A stretch of 51,955 nucleotides of DNA, taken from positions 1-51,955 of the forward strand of contig CALXZU010000006.1 in NCBI GenBank assembly GCA_944393325.1. The letters are read 5' to 3'. This DNA comes from an uncultured Clostridia bacterium. GTDB taxonomy: Bacteria > Bacillota > Clostridia > TANB77 > CAG-508. Shown in pieces: positions 1 to 9,509 of this stretch. Numbering within the stretch: the first letter of the stretch is position 1; every line of letters begins with the position of its first letter. A model generated the notes under the pieces. The model had not been told where the DNA came from, ran no database searches, and saw only the letters and a list, made by a program, of their open reading frames with translations. A program made the translations under genes and the position numbers.

Positions 1-192
1 CACTTTCTTTTCTTCTCTCAGGTATTTCATTAAAAATTCTCTCAATTCCTTTGTCGTTACTTGCCTCATTGGTTTTTTAAAATATTCTACTACTTCTTTC
101 GCTTTTCTTAAATAGCTATCTTTTGTATGATGTGAAAAGCCTCTCATCTCCATATCTTCCTTCAGCTTTTCAATTAATTGTTTATTTGTCAT
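1..192 (-). CDS. Tyrosine recombinase/integrase, N-terminal part (cut by window edge)
   Basis: The 64 residues visible run open to the window edge. They read as the SAM-like core-binding N-terminal domain of XerD/phage-type integrases: a helix starting MTNKQLIEKL, then GFSHHTKDSYLRK, then a segment ending REFLMKYL. The catalytic Arg-His-Arg-Tyr part lies outside the window. The ATG follows an AGGGAGG ribosome site by about 8 nt. Short integrases of this kind often accompany insertion elements in Clostridia, and a perfect inverted repeat sits just upstream of the start. The domain call rests on pattern recognition of a short piece. Confidence 0.65.
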   Translation of the reverse strand, partial: MTNKQLIEKLKEDMEMRGFSHHTKDSYLRKAKEVVEYFKKPMRQVTTKELREFLMKYLREEKKV

Positions 193-201
193 AAGCAAAA
201 C

Positions 202-253
202 CTCCCTTATAATATATTTCTGTGATAGTTCACATAACTATATTATAAGGGAG
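202..253. repeat. 15-bp perfect inverted repeat with nested palindrome upstream of the integrase
   Basis: Positions 202-216 are the exact reverse complement of 239-253. The 22-nt spacer holds a second palindrome, TGTGA-tagt-TCACA. The left arm overlaps the integrase ribosome-binding site, so the structure could hide translation initiation, act as an operator, or be a recombination or element-end site. It lies between the integrase start and the truncated prepilin remnant. Confidence 0.7.
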
Positions 254-283
254 AATCTATATTTTTTCAAATTATCTATTTAT

Positions 284-400
284 TTACATTGCATACTCTA
301 AATTTCGACCACTGCGGTAGCAGTTTAGTACAATAGTTATCACTAATGCAATTAATGTTATTCCTTTATTTCTTTTTAACATTTTTCTTTCTTTTTCCAT
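284..400 (-). pseudogene. Internally deleted prepilin-like gene remnant
   Basis: A 38-codon frame starts with a basic leader (MEKERKMLKRNK) and the prepilin motif GITLIALVITIVL, the same N-terminus as the three intact prepilin-like genes in this window. It breaks off after about 12 hydrophobic residues and ends NCYRSGRNLEYAM. The nucleotides just after the break, CCGCAGTG followed directly by GTCGA, match the last codons of the DGR target gene at 50124 if 8 nt are removed. This suggests that the gene kept its two ends and lost the middle. Element insertion is the alternative explanation. A GGGAG ribosome site precedes it. Confidence 0.6.
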
Positions 401-490
401 TTTCTAATTTTCTCCCTTTTAAATGTTTTTATTATAACTTTTCTCATTATTTTGTTTTCTTTTATATATAAAACCAAAAAACTAAAACGC

Positions 491-547
491 AAAAAAGATA
501 ACAATATAAAACCTAATTTTTTTAATTTTTAGGTTCCTATCGTTATC
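491..547 (-). terminator. Rho-independent terminator-like hairpin (minus strand)
   Basis: On the minus strand GATAAC and AACCTAA pair with TTAGGTT and GTTATC further on, followed at once by six U residues. It lies at the 3' end of the small reading frame at 529-633. Confidence 0.6.
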
Positions 548-633
548 TTATTATTTATTTTTATTCTATTTATTTTTTCTAACAACCTACTTATATATAC
601 GGCCCCAAGGCTTACAAGTCCTGCTTTGTGCAT
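529..633 (-). CDS. Possible 34-residue small protein, unknown
   Basis: A short frame starts MHKAGLVSLGAVYISRLLEK after an AAAGGAGAAAAG ribosome site with good spacing. Its stop falls inside the terminator hairpin that follows. The N-terminal half is amphipathic and hydrophobic and the rest is basic (about IN/IK rich). I recognise no family. A ribosome site in front and a terminator behind favour a real small gene, but the length makes chance possible. Confidence 0.3.
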   Translation of the reverse strand: MHKAGLVSLGAVYISRLLEKINRIKINNKITIGT

Positions 634-1020
634 ATTTCTTTTCTCCTTTTTCATTTGTTTTATTATTTCCTCATTTTTTCTTTTTATGCTTAAATTTATT
701 TCTATTTGTTAATTTTTATTTTATTTAATTGTATATCTTTTTTGTCATGTTTTATATATAAAAAATAAATATAAGTACTTTATAATTATCTTACACAATA
801 ATTTATGTATATACTCATAAAAAATAAAAGTATTTGTCCTTATTATAATATAAGAATATATATTTTTTATGCTCTTAACATATATTTATTTTATACATAA
901 ATAGGGTGATTTGTAAATACCTTAAGATAAAAAAGTGAATTTTTTTATCTCTAAATAGTATTTTATTTCTTAAAAATATTTAATAAATTCGAATATTATT
1001 AAATTTTATTCTATTTTAAC
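634..1020. other. AT-rich non-coding stretch
   Basis: I see no convincing frame here. It is almost pure A/T, with a motif ending TTTGTAAATACCTTA near 910-925 that recurs near 11240 upstream of the vWA gene. Its role is unknown. Confidence 0.4.
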
Positions 1021-1058
1021 TAAGAAAGATAACAAACTTATTTAGCTTGTTATCTTCT
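1021..1058 (-). terminator. Terminator after the WG-repeat gene
   Basis: GATAACAA (1028-1035) pairs with TTGTTATC (1047-1054). On the minus strand the stem is followed by a U-rich tail, just past the stop of the gene at 1073. Confidence 0.65.
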
Positions 1059-1072
1059 ATAATTAATACTTA

Positions 1073-2696
1073 TTATTCTTGAGGCTCTTCTACATTTTGT
1101 TCATCTATTTGTTGTTCTCCTTCTTGCCCATAGTTTTCTTCTCCATTTTGACCTTCATTGTTTTCTTCTGGTTGTTGTTCTGTATTTTCATTTCCGTTAT
1201 TTTCTTCTCCATTTTGTACATTTTCTTCGTTTTCTCCACCATTTGTCGTGTTTTGGTCATTATTAGAGTTTGTTGTGTTTGTATTATTTACATTGTTTGT
1301 ATTGTTACTAGTCTGATTACTATTGTTATTATTTGTATTAGAACTTACATTTCCACCTTCGCTTTGTTTACGTACACCAATATTATCTAAATAAACTTCT
1401 GCATCCATTGTTTGATTATTTGCTGTTATATAATAATGTGTTTGTCCTCCACTTATTATCATATAAATATCATCTGCTACTGGTGCTCCAAATAATTCTC
1501 TACCTACTGAATTTAATAATGTGTATTTTTCATCTTTACATGCTACTAATACTTCATAATCTGGAATTACAAGTAAATTTTTTGCATCTTTATTGCTCCT
1601 TGCAATATAGCCAAATCCGTCATATGTGAAGTCAACCACTTGTCTTCCTGATAAATCAAATAGTCCCCATAATTCTCCTTTTCTTACTGGTATTAGATTT
1701 CCTGCTAATATATATTTATTTTTTATGTTATTTTCTGAAAATGGTGATATATCCATTCCTACTTCATCATTTTCTATATATATTTTAATATTTCCTCTTG
1801 TATCAATTACTCCATATTTTCCATTATTTGAAGCTACATATAAACCTTCATCACTGTCCATTAATTCTATGTCATCATATATTATTTGTATTCTTGTTTC
1901 ACCTTTATTACTTAATATTCCTACTTTTCCATCTACTTCTACTTTAAAATCTCCTGTTTCTGGAAGATATGTGATATTATCATATTTTGCTTCTAATATT
2001 GTCTTTCCTTCCAAATCTATTACTGCATATGTTTCACTGTTTGTTTCTCTTGATACTACAAGCATATTATTCAATATTGCTTTTTGATTTGCAAACACTT
2101 CACTAATTCCAGTATATCCATAATCTAAAACACTTGGTGACCATGCTTGTACTAAATATGGTAATGTGTATATATATACTCTATTTTCATTTTGGTTATA
2201 TTCAAAGCTCACATTGAATGCTTGTTCTATTGCTTCTGATGTTGCATATAAAACCCCATTTATTGCTTTTACCGGGTCATCTACATATACATTTTGGTAG
2301 TCTGCATCATCTACTGTAAGATCTAATTTATATATTATATTTGAACCTAATGAAAAATTTGCTACTTCATTTTCACTTTGAATATAGCATTTACTTTGTT
2401 CTTCTGATTTTTGTGTATATTCTCCATTAAAACTTTCATATCCTAAATAACTTGCAATTTCCTTTATTGGTGCATAAATTTTTCCATCTTCTTCAAATAC
2501 TAATATTTGTTTTAATTCTTCATTTATTTGTCCGGTCTAATAATAATCTCATTGTTGTACTTTGTATGTAAAGTAAGTATGATGCTATTGCTATTATAAT
2601 AATTACAACAACTATTATTAATCCTAAAATTATACCTGCTGTTTTTTTCTTTTTCTTTTCTTCTTTGTTTTGAAAACTTTCTTCAATTAAATTCAT
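1073..2696 (-). CDS. Membrane-anchored WG-repeat protein with copper-amine-oxidase-N-like domain; CGG +1 shift
   Basis: The complete product is about 540 residues if one base is skipped at 2534. The first 54 codons (start MNLIEESFQN after an AGGAGGG site) encode a Lys-rich cytoplasmic tail and one membrane helix (about residues 20-43). Frame 0 then reaches GAC CGG and stops four codons later (tga). Skipping the C gives GQINEELKQILVFEEDG. This opens a copper-amine-oxidase N-like domain (about 55-165), typical of Clostridial wall proteins. WG-type repeats (YDxI, GLFD, YGVID) follow to about 445, then an Asn/Glu-rich low-complexity tail. The gene follows tgt by 16 nt and is probably co-transcribed. 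Its ligand is unknown. Without the shift only the membrane anchor would be made. Confidence 0.75.
2531..2534 (-). other. CGGA recoding site in the WG-repeat gene
   Basis: Codon 55 of the frame starting at 2696 is CGG (context GAC CGG A). Reading GGA instead restores the long downstream frame. Confidence 0.7.
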
Positions 2697-2712
2697 TTGT
2701 ATTCCCTCCTAT

Positions 2713-3850
<1,138 letters not shown>

Positions 3851-3857
3851 CTAATAG

Positions 3858-3966
3858 CTGTTTTTTAGGACGGAGGCAAAAAACAGCTCGTCTCTTTTTA
3901 TATTTTTATTAATTTTATAATCGACTATACATCTAAACTGTTTTTTGCCTCCGTCCCAAAAAACAG
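3858..3966. repeat. Pair of inverted 29-nt palindromic repeats (GGGACGGAGGC family)
   Basis: Copies at 3858-3886 and 3938-3966 are in opposite orientation and almost identical. Each unit is itself a palindrome, with a CTGTTTTTTG arm, a GGACGGAGG loop and a CAAAAAACAG arm. The right copy abuts the queA stop codon and the left one ends near the tgt start. A transcript of queA-tgt could fold the two copies together into one long hairpin. Same family at 21946-22044 and 25421-25449. Confidence 0.9.
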
Positions 3967-3967
3967 C

Positions 3968-4990
3968 TTACATTATAAACATTGCATCTCCAAAGCTAAA
4001 GAATCTGTATTTTTCTTTTACCGCTTCTTTATATGCTTTCATTATATAATCTTTTCCCGCTAATGCTGATACAAGCATAAGTAATGTTGATTGTGGCAGA
4101 TGGAAGTTTGTAATTAGTCCATCTATACATTTAAATTTATATCCTGGATATATAAATATTCCGGTGTCTTCTTCTACTTCTTTTACAAATCCATTTTCAT
4201 CTGCTATTGTTTCTAATACTCTACAAGATGTAGTTCCTACTGCTATTATTCTTCTTTTTTCTCTTTTTGCTTTATTTATTTTTTCTACATCTTCTTTTTT
4301 TATATAAAAATGTTCTGTATGCATTTTGTGTTCTTCTACAATTTCTTCTTTTACAGGTCTAAATGTTCCTATTCCTACATGCAAAGTTACATTTGCTATT
4401 TCTACACCCTTTTTCTTTAAAGTTTCAAATAGTTCTTCTGTGAAATGTAACCCAGCTGTTGGTGCTGCTGCTGATCCTTCATATTTTGCATATACTGTTT
4501 GATATCTTTCTTTTTCTTTTAATTCTTCATGTATATATGGTGGCAGTGGCATTAAACCTATTTTATCTAATATTTCATTAAAAATTCCTTTATAAATAAA
4601 CTTTACTTTTCTTGTTCCTCCATCCATTATTTCTAATATTTCTGCTTCTAATAAACCATCTCCAAATGATACTTTTGTTCCTACATGTAATTTGTTTCCT
4701 GGTCTTACTATACATTCCCATATATCTTTTTCTATGTTGTTTAGTAGTAAAAATTCTACATTTGCTCCTGTTTCTTTTTTTCCATAAATACGGGCTGGTA
4801 TTACTTTTGTGTTGTTTCTAACTAATACATCCCCTGGTTTTAAATATTCTACTATATCTTTAAATTTTTTATGTTCTATACTTTCTTTTTTTCTATCTAA
4901 TACCATTAGTCTTGATTCATCTCTTTTTTCTATTGGTGTTTGTGCTATTAATTCTTCTGGTAATTCATAATCAAATTCTGTTACTTTCAA
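3968..4990 (-). CDS. queA: S-adenosylmethionine:tRNA ribosyltransferase-isomerase
   Basis: The enzyme transfers the ribosyl group of SAM to preQ1 in tRNA, forming epoxyqueuosine. The 340-residue product starts [17 protein letters not shown] and carries the family signatures [30 protein letters not shown] and GTFRPV, ending SFGDAMFIM. Length and motif order are normal and no in-frame CGG occurs. It lies 34 nt after the metallopeptidase-like gene and about 130 nt before tgt, matching a queuosine operon. The repeat unit begins directly after its stop codon. Confidence 0.96.
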   Translation of the reverse strand: MKVTEFDYELPEELIAQTPIEKRDESRLMVLDRKKESIEHKKFKDIVEYLKPGDVLVRNNTKVIPARIYGKKETGANVEFLLLNNIEKDIWECIVRPGNKLHVGTKVSFGDGLLEAEILEIMDGGTRKVKFIYKGIFNEILDKIGLMPLPPYIHEELKEKERYQTVYAKYEGSAAAPTAGLHFTEELFETLKKKGVEIANVTLHVGIGTFRPVKEEIVEEHKMHTEHFYIKKEDVEKINKAKREKRRIIAVGTTSCRVLETIADENGFVKEVEEDTGIFIYPGYKFKCIDGLITNFHLPQSTLLMLVSALAGKDYIMKAYKEAVKEKYRFFSFGDAMFIM

Positions 4991-5023
4991 AATTATTCCT
5001 TCTTTCTTACCCTTGCTTTCTTT

Positions 5024-6368
5024 TTATAGAAGTTTTACTTTGTCTATTAAATTATCTATTATTTGTCTTATTTCTTCTATTATGTTTTCTGGTTCTTTAA
5101 ATGCTTCTACTTTATATGAAGTCTCAAAATTACTTGTTTTTGCTGGTTTTAATGTATATATTTCTGATGGTAATCCGATATTTTCACTATTTGTTTTTAT
5201 ATTTTTGTTCATATAGTCTGTATACCATCTTTTTTGTCCTATTATTGGTTCATTTTCATATCCATATTTTTCGTAATCATGTAGTTCTGGTCTTTCATAT
5301 CCATATTCGGCACTATTTCTTTCTAATGTGTGTAGAAATTCGTGTAAAAATACTTCTTCTGGGAATTGATTTATTAATACATTATATTTATATACATAAC
5401 TTTCTGAGTCGTTTGGAAGTCTTATGTTCGAAAATCCTATTCCATAATAATCCATTGAGCCTAATCCTATCCAGTCATTTATTTCTATATCGTTTTCATG
5501 TTCTTCGTCTCCGAAGTCTTACTACTACAAATATATGATCATAGTTATTTGTTTCAATTGTTGATTTTATCTGTTCTTCTACATCTTCTGGTGCTACATA
5601 ATAACCAAATTCTTCATCATATGATAATTTACTAAGTGGTGTGTTTACGCCATATATATCACATTTTGCTCTCATTTTTCCTTGTGACATTGTATAACAT
5701 GAATTTTCAAATCTTGATATTGTGTCTTGAATATCTCTTACATCATTTTCTGTTACTGATAAATTTATTTGCTTATTATCTATATTTACACTTGTAGTTT
5801 TAAATATGAAACATGCAAATTCCCAATTACTATTGTTTTCCGGAATTCCTTCTTCTAAAGTAAATTCTGAAAACCATGCTTTTCCTTTTGCTTCTCCTAA
5901 GTTTCCTCCCAATCTAAATCCTATGTTTATTTCTTCTCTATCTTTACTGTTAAATATTAATTCTATTTTCTGCCAGTCTGTTGTTCCTTGAATTGCAACT
6001 GATCTTTCTGTTGATCCTTCAATTGATATATGTGCTCCTACTCCTGATATTCCTTCTTCTGCTTCTACATCTTCTGTTTTTACCATGCATGTTACTTTAT
6101 ATGGTTGGTTTTTTTCTACTTTTACTGTTTCATAGAACATTGCATCATTAAATTCTTTTGATTCGATGCTATAACTTTTTTTGTTATTATATTTTACTTT
6201 ATCATCTCTTTTAAATTCTGATGTATATAAATTTGCTTCACTTCTTACAAAATTGTTAAAATTATTTGTTTGGTAATATTGATAAGCATAATATAATAAT
6301 ACAAGTAATATTATTACCGTTATCCAATAAGTGATTTTTCCCAATAAAGTTTTTTCTTTTTTTGCCAT
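5024..6368 (-). CDS. Membrane-anchored zinc-metallopeptidase-like protein; CGG +1 shift
   Basis: The restored product is about 447 residues. A cytoplasmic Lys-rich start and a membrane helix (about 11-32) are followed by a probable beta-sandwich region. Frame 0 then ends at CTT CGG AGA with a run of arginines and a stop. Skipping the C gives GDEEHENDIEINDWIGLGSMDYY and leads into EVFLHEFLHTLER. HEFLH (about residues 342-346) is an HExxH zinc-binding motif. The catalytic motif is reached only through the shift, so unshifted product would be inactive. The substrate is unknown and no close family is recognised. The gene lies 81 nt downstream of pnp and just before queA, so it is probably expressed with them. 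Confidence 0.7.
5510..5513 (-). other. CGGA recoding site in the metallopeptidase-like gene
   Basis: Codon 286 is CGG (context CTT CGG A). The +1 frame GGA GAC GAA stays open for the remaining 161 codons and contains the HExxH motif. Confidence 0.75.
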
Positions 6369-6449
6369 AACTTTCTCCTATCTTTAGTTATATTTACCAA
6401 AAGCTATGGATTTTTCCACAGCTTTTCATTTCTAACTTCCGAATTTTAT

Positions 6450-8555
6450 TTACTTGTTTAAATCTTTCATTGTTAGATTTATTCTTCCTTGGTCATCTAT
6501 GTCTGTTACTTTTACTGTTACTTTGTCTCCAATATGTAACACATCTTCTACATGTTTTATTTTTTTGTCTGATATTTTAGATATATGAAGCAATCCTTCT
6601 TTTCCTCCACATCCCAAGTCAACAAATGCTCCAAAGTTCATTATTCTTACTACTTCACCATAATATATTCCACCAACTTCAACGTCTCTTGCTATATCTT
6701 CTACCATTTCTAATGCTTGTATTGCTTTTTCATTTTCTGTTGAATAAATAAATACTTGTCCATCTTCTTCTATATCTATTTTTACTCCTGTTTCGTCTAT
6801 TATTTTATTTATCATTTTTCCTCCAGGCCCTATTACATCTTTTATTTTGTCTGGATTTATTATTGTACTTACTATTCTTGGTGCATATTTTGATACTTCG
6901 TCTCTTGGCTTGTCTATTACTGGTAACATTACATTATCTAATATATTATTTCTTGCTTTTTCTGTTTTTTGGAATGCTTCTTCTATTATCTCATATGTTA
7001 AACCATCACATTTAATATCTACTTGTATTGCTGTTATTCCTTTTTTTGTTCCTCCTACTTTAAAGTCCATATCTCCAAAGAAGTCTTCTATTCCTTGTAT
7101 ATCTACCATCATTACATAATCTTTGTCATTTTCTGGATTTGTAACAAGCCCTGTTGATATTCCTGCAACTGGTCTTTTTATTGGTACTCCCGCATCCATA
7201 AGTGCTAATGTACTTCCACATATACTTGCTTGTGATGTTGATCCATTTGATGATAATACTTCTGATACAACTCTTATTGCATATGGGAATTCTTCTTTTG
7301 ATGGTAATACTGGTACTAATGCTTTTTCTGCTAATGCTCCATGTCCTATTTCTCTTCTTCCAGGTCCACGTGATGTTCTTGCTTCTCCTACTGAATATGG
7401 AGGAAAATTATAGTGATGCATATATCTTTTGCTTTCTTCTGTGTCTATCCCATCTAATACTTGCTCTTCACTAATCATTCCTAATGTTGCTATTGACATT
7501 ACTTGTGTTTGTCCTCTTGTGAACAATGCACTTCCATGTACTCTTGGAAGTAAACCTACTTCACATGATAGTGGTCTTATTTCATCTAATGTTCTTCCAT
7601 CTACTCTTTTATGCTCATTAAATATCATTTCTCTTACACATTTTTTCTCAAATTTATCTACTGCTTCTCCTATTTCACTTTCACGTTCTGTAAATTCTTC
7701 TTCTCCTACTTTTTCTTTATATTCTTCTTTTATTTTTTCTGTTAAATTTGTAATGTTGTTGTCTCTTGTTTCTTTGTCTGCTTCTAAAAGTGCTGTTCTC
7801 ATATCTTCTTTATAGTTTTCTTCTATAAATTCTAAAATTTCTTTATTTACTTCAAATGATTTGTATTGGAATTTTGGTTTTCCTATTTCTTTTTGAATTC
7901 CATCTATAAACTCACATAATTTTTTTATTTCTATATGTGCTTGTTTTATTGCATTTAACATCACATCATTTGGTACTTCATTTGCTCCTGCTTCTATCAT
8001 TGTTATTTTATCCATTGTACCTGCAACTGTTAATGTTAAGTCTGACATCTTTCTTTCTTCTTCTTTTGGATTTATTATTATTTTTCCATCTACTAATCCT
8101 ACATTTACTGCTGCTGTTGGTCCATTAAATGGTATGTCTGATATTCCAAGTGCTGTTGCTGCTCCTATCATTGCTGCTACTTCTGGTGAATTGTCTTGTT
8201 CTACACATAAAACTGTTGCTACAACTACTACGTCGTTTCTAAAGTCTTTTGGAAATAGTGGTCTCAGTGGTCTATCTATTGCCCTTGATGTAAGAATAGC
8301 CTTATCTCCCGGTTTTCCTTCTCTTTTTAGAAATCCTCCTGGTATTTTTCCTACTGAATATAGTTTTTCTTCAAAATCTACTGATAATGGGAAAAAGTCT
8401 ATTCCTTCCTTTGGTTCTTTTGATGCTGTTACATTTACCATAACACATGTATCACCATAACGTACTAATACACTCCCATTTGCAAGTCCTGCCATTTTTC
8501 CTGTTTCAATTACTAGTTTTCTTCCAGCTAGTTCTGTTTCATAAGTTTTAAACAT
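6450..8555 (-). CDS. pnp: Polyribonucleotide nucleotidyltransferase (PNPase)
   Basis: This is the phosphorolytic 3'-5' exoribonuclease of RNA decay. The 701 residues show two RNase PH domains (first with GRLxIETGKMAGLANGSVLV, second with FTRGQTQVMSIATLG), the KH domain with IGPGGKMINKIIDETG (about 570-585) and a C-terminal S1 domain ending HIGDKVTVKVTDIDDQGRI. Length and order are typical. It follows rpsO, the usual bacterial arrangement. Its leader contains a long inverted repeat, which fits PNPase autoregulation as known in other bacteria. Confidence 0.97.
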   Translation of the reverse strand: MFKTYETELAGRKLVIETGKMAGLANGSVLVRYGDTCVMVNVTASKEPKEGIDFFPLSVDFEEKLYSVGKIPGGFLKREGKPGDKAILTSRAIDRPLRPLFPKDFRNDVVVVATVLCVEQDNSPEVAAMIGAATALGISDIPFNGPTAAVNVGLVDGKIIINPKEEERKMSDLTLTVAGTMDKITMIEAGANEVPNDVMLNAIKQAHIEIKKLCEFIDGIQKEIGKPKFQYKSFEVNKEILEFIEENYKEDMRTALLEADKETRDNNITNLTEKIKEEYKEKVGEEEFTERESEIGEAVDKFEKKCVREMIFNEHKRVDGRTLDEIRPLSCEVGLLPRVHGSALFTRGQTQVMSIATLGMISEEQVLDGIDTEESKRYMHHYNFPPYSVGEARTSRGPGRREIGHGALAEKALVPVLPSKEEFPYAIRVVSEVLSSNGSTSQASICGSTLALMDAGVPIKRPVAGISTGLVTNPENDKDYVMMVDIQGIEDFFGDMDFKVGGTKKGITAIQVDIKCDGLTYEIIEEAFQKTEKARNNILDNVMLPVIDKPRDEVSKYAPRIVSTIINPDKIKDVIGPGGKMINKIIDETGVKIDIEEDGQVFIYSTENEKAIQALEMVEDIARDVEVGGIYYGEVVRIMNFGAFVDLGCGGKEGLLHISKISDKKIKHVEDVLHIGDKVTVKVTDIDDQGRINLTMKDLNK

Positions 8556-8577
8556 TTTTTCCTTCCCTTCCTTGTTC

Positions 8578-8656
8578 CCAAGTTGTTGTAACCTCTATAA
8601 TATACTAAAAAATAATTATTAGTACATTATACAAGTTACTATTTTCCAACTTGGGT
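8578..8656 (-). promoter_or_regulatory. Leader inverted repeat between rpsO and pnp
   Basis: CCCAAGTTG at 8578-8586 is the exact complement of CAACTTGGG at 8648-8656, bracketing an AT-rich segment immediately upstream of the pnp ribosome site. A double-stranded pnp leader of this type is the known RNase III/PNPase autocontrol target in enterobacteria. Here the role is inferred from position only. Confidence 0.5.
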
Positions 8657-8671
8657 TACAATATAAATTCT

Positions 8672-8712
8672 CTATAAAAGCCCGTGCTAAAATAAGCAAA
8701 GGCTTTTATAAT
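8672..8712 (-). terminator. Terminator-like hairpin after rpsO
   Basis: TATAAAAGCC pairs with GGGCTTTTATA on either side of a short loop just after the rpsO stop. It probably attenuates read-through into pnp. Confidence 0.55.
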
Positions 8713-8717
8713 TATTT

Positions 8718-8984
8718 TTATTTTCTTAAACCTAATTTTTCAACGATGTCTCTATATCTATTAATGTCTTTTTTTGCTAAATAGTTTAATAGGTTTCTTC
8801 TTTTTCCAACCATTTTTAATAGACCACGTCTTGAGTGGTTGTCTTTTTTATGAACTTTTAAGTGTTCTGTAAGTTCATTAATTCTTTCTGTTAAAAGAGC
8901 TATTTGTACTTCTGGTGACCCAGTGTCGTTTTCATCTCTTTTATATTTTCCTATTATTTCTTGTTTTAATTCTTTTGTCATCAT
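8718..8984 (-). CDS. rpsO: 30S ribosomal protein S15
   Basis: The 88-residue protein binds the central domain of 16S rRNA. It has the family core [27 protein letters not shown] and the KRRNLLNYL helix, and the full normal length. The ATG (second Met also possible) follows a strong GGAGGTG site. A consensus promoter lies about 90 nt upstream, leaving a leader rich in AGCT repeats that could bind S15 for autoregulation, as known in several bacteria. Confidence 0.97.
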   Translation of the reverse strand: MMTKELKQEIIGKYKRDENDTGSPEVQIALLTERINELTEHLKVHKKDNHSRRGLLKMVGKRRNLLNYLAKKDINRYRDIVEKLGLRK

Positions 8985-9073
8985 TGTAATACACCTCCAT
9001 TTTCTTTATTCCTAAAGCCTGGTTTAAAGCTGGTGTAAGCTAAAAAACTAAGCGATAGGTTTTTAACATATTT

Positions 9074-9102
9074 ATTTTACTACATTTTTTACTTTATTGC
9101 AA
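9074..9102 (-). promoter_or_regulatory. Promoter of rpsO-pnp
   Basis: On the minus strand TTGCAA (9102-9097), a 17-nt spacer and TAAAAT (9079-9074) form a good sigma-A promoter directed at rpsO. Confidence 0.65.
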
Positions 9103-9152
9103 GTGTTTTACAAAAGAACTTTTCTTATTTTTTTAAATTTCCTTCAATTAAT

Positions 9153-9257
9153 TTAATTTGAGGTGGTCACAATTTGTGACCACCTAATTTCTAACTCATC
9201 TTCTGTTAGCTGAAAACAAAACCTTAAATCTGTTATAATACCAAACCTTTTGTTTCC
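9153..9257 (-). pseudogene. ORF6N-domain fragment
   Basis: A short open stretch without a start reads RFCFQLTEDELEIRWSQIVT before its stop. FxFQLTxxExxxxRSQ is the characteristic core of ORF6N/KilA-N-type DNA-binding proteins found in phages and integrated elements. Nothing else of the gene is left: a stop lies just upstream in the frame. A perfect 10-bp inverted repeat (AGGTGGTCAC) overlaps its 3' end. It is probably a relic of a mobile element. The rest of the gap between 9003 and 9509 holds only the rpsO promoter and AT-rich sequence. Confidence 0.5.
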
Positions 9258-9509
9258 CTTTTAATTATTTTCTACATATCTATTATATTACATAACTTAT
9301 ATTTTTTTCAACAAATTTCATGCTTTTTACGATTTATTTTCTATTTCAAAAATATTTAGCTTTATACATCTAATCCTATTGATTTTTATGCTTTGAAGGT
9401 AACTTTTAGTATATAACTAAAGTCTCCTCTTACTATATTGAAATTACCTTAACTCTATTTAACTCTATTTATTACAAAACTTTCTTTTAATTTAGTTTGA
9501 TAACTTTTG

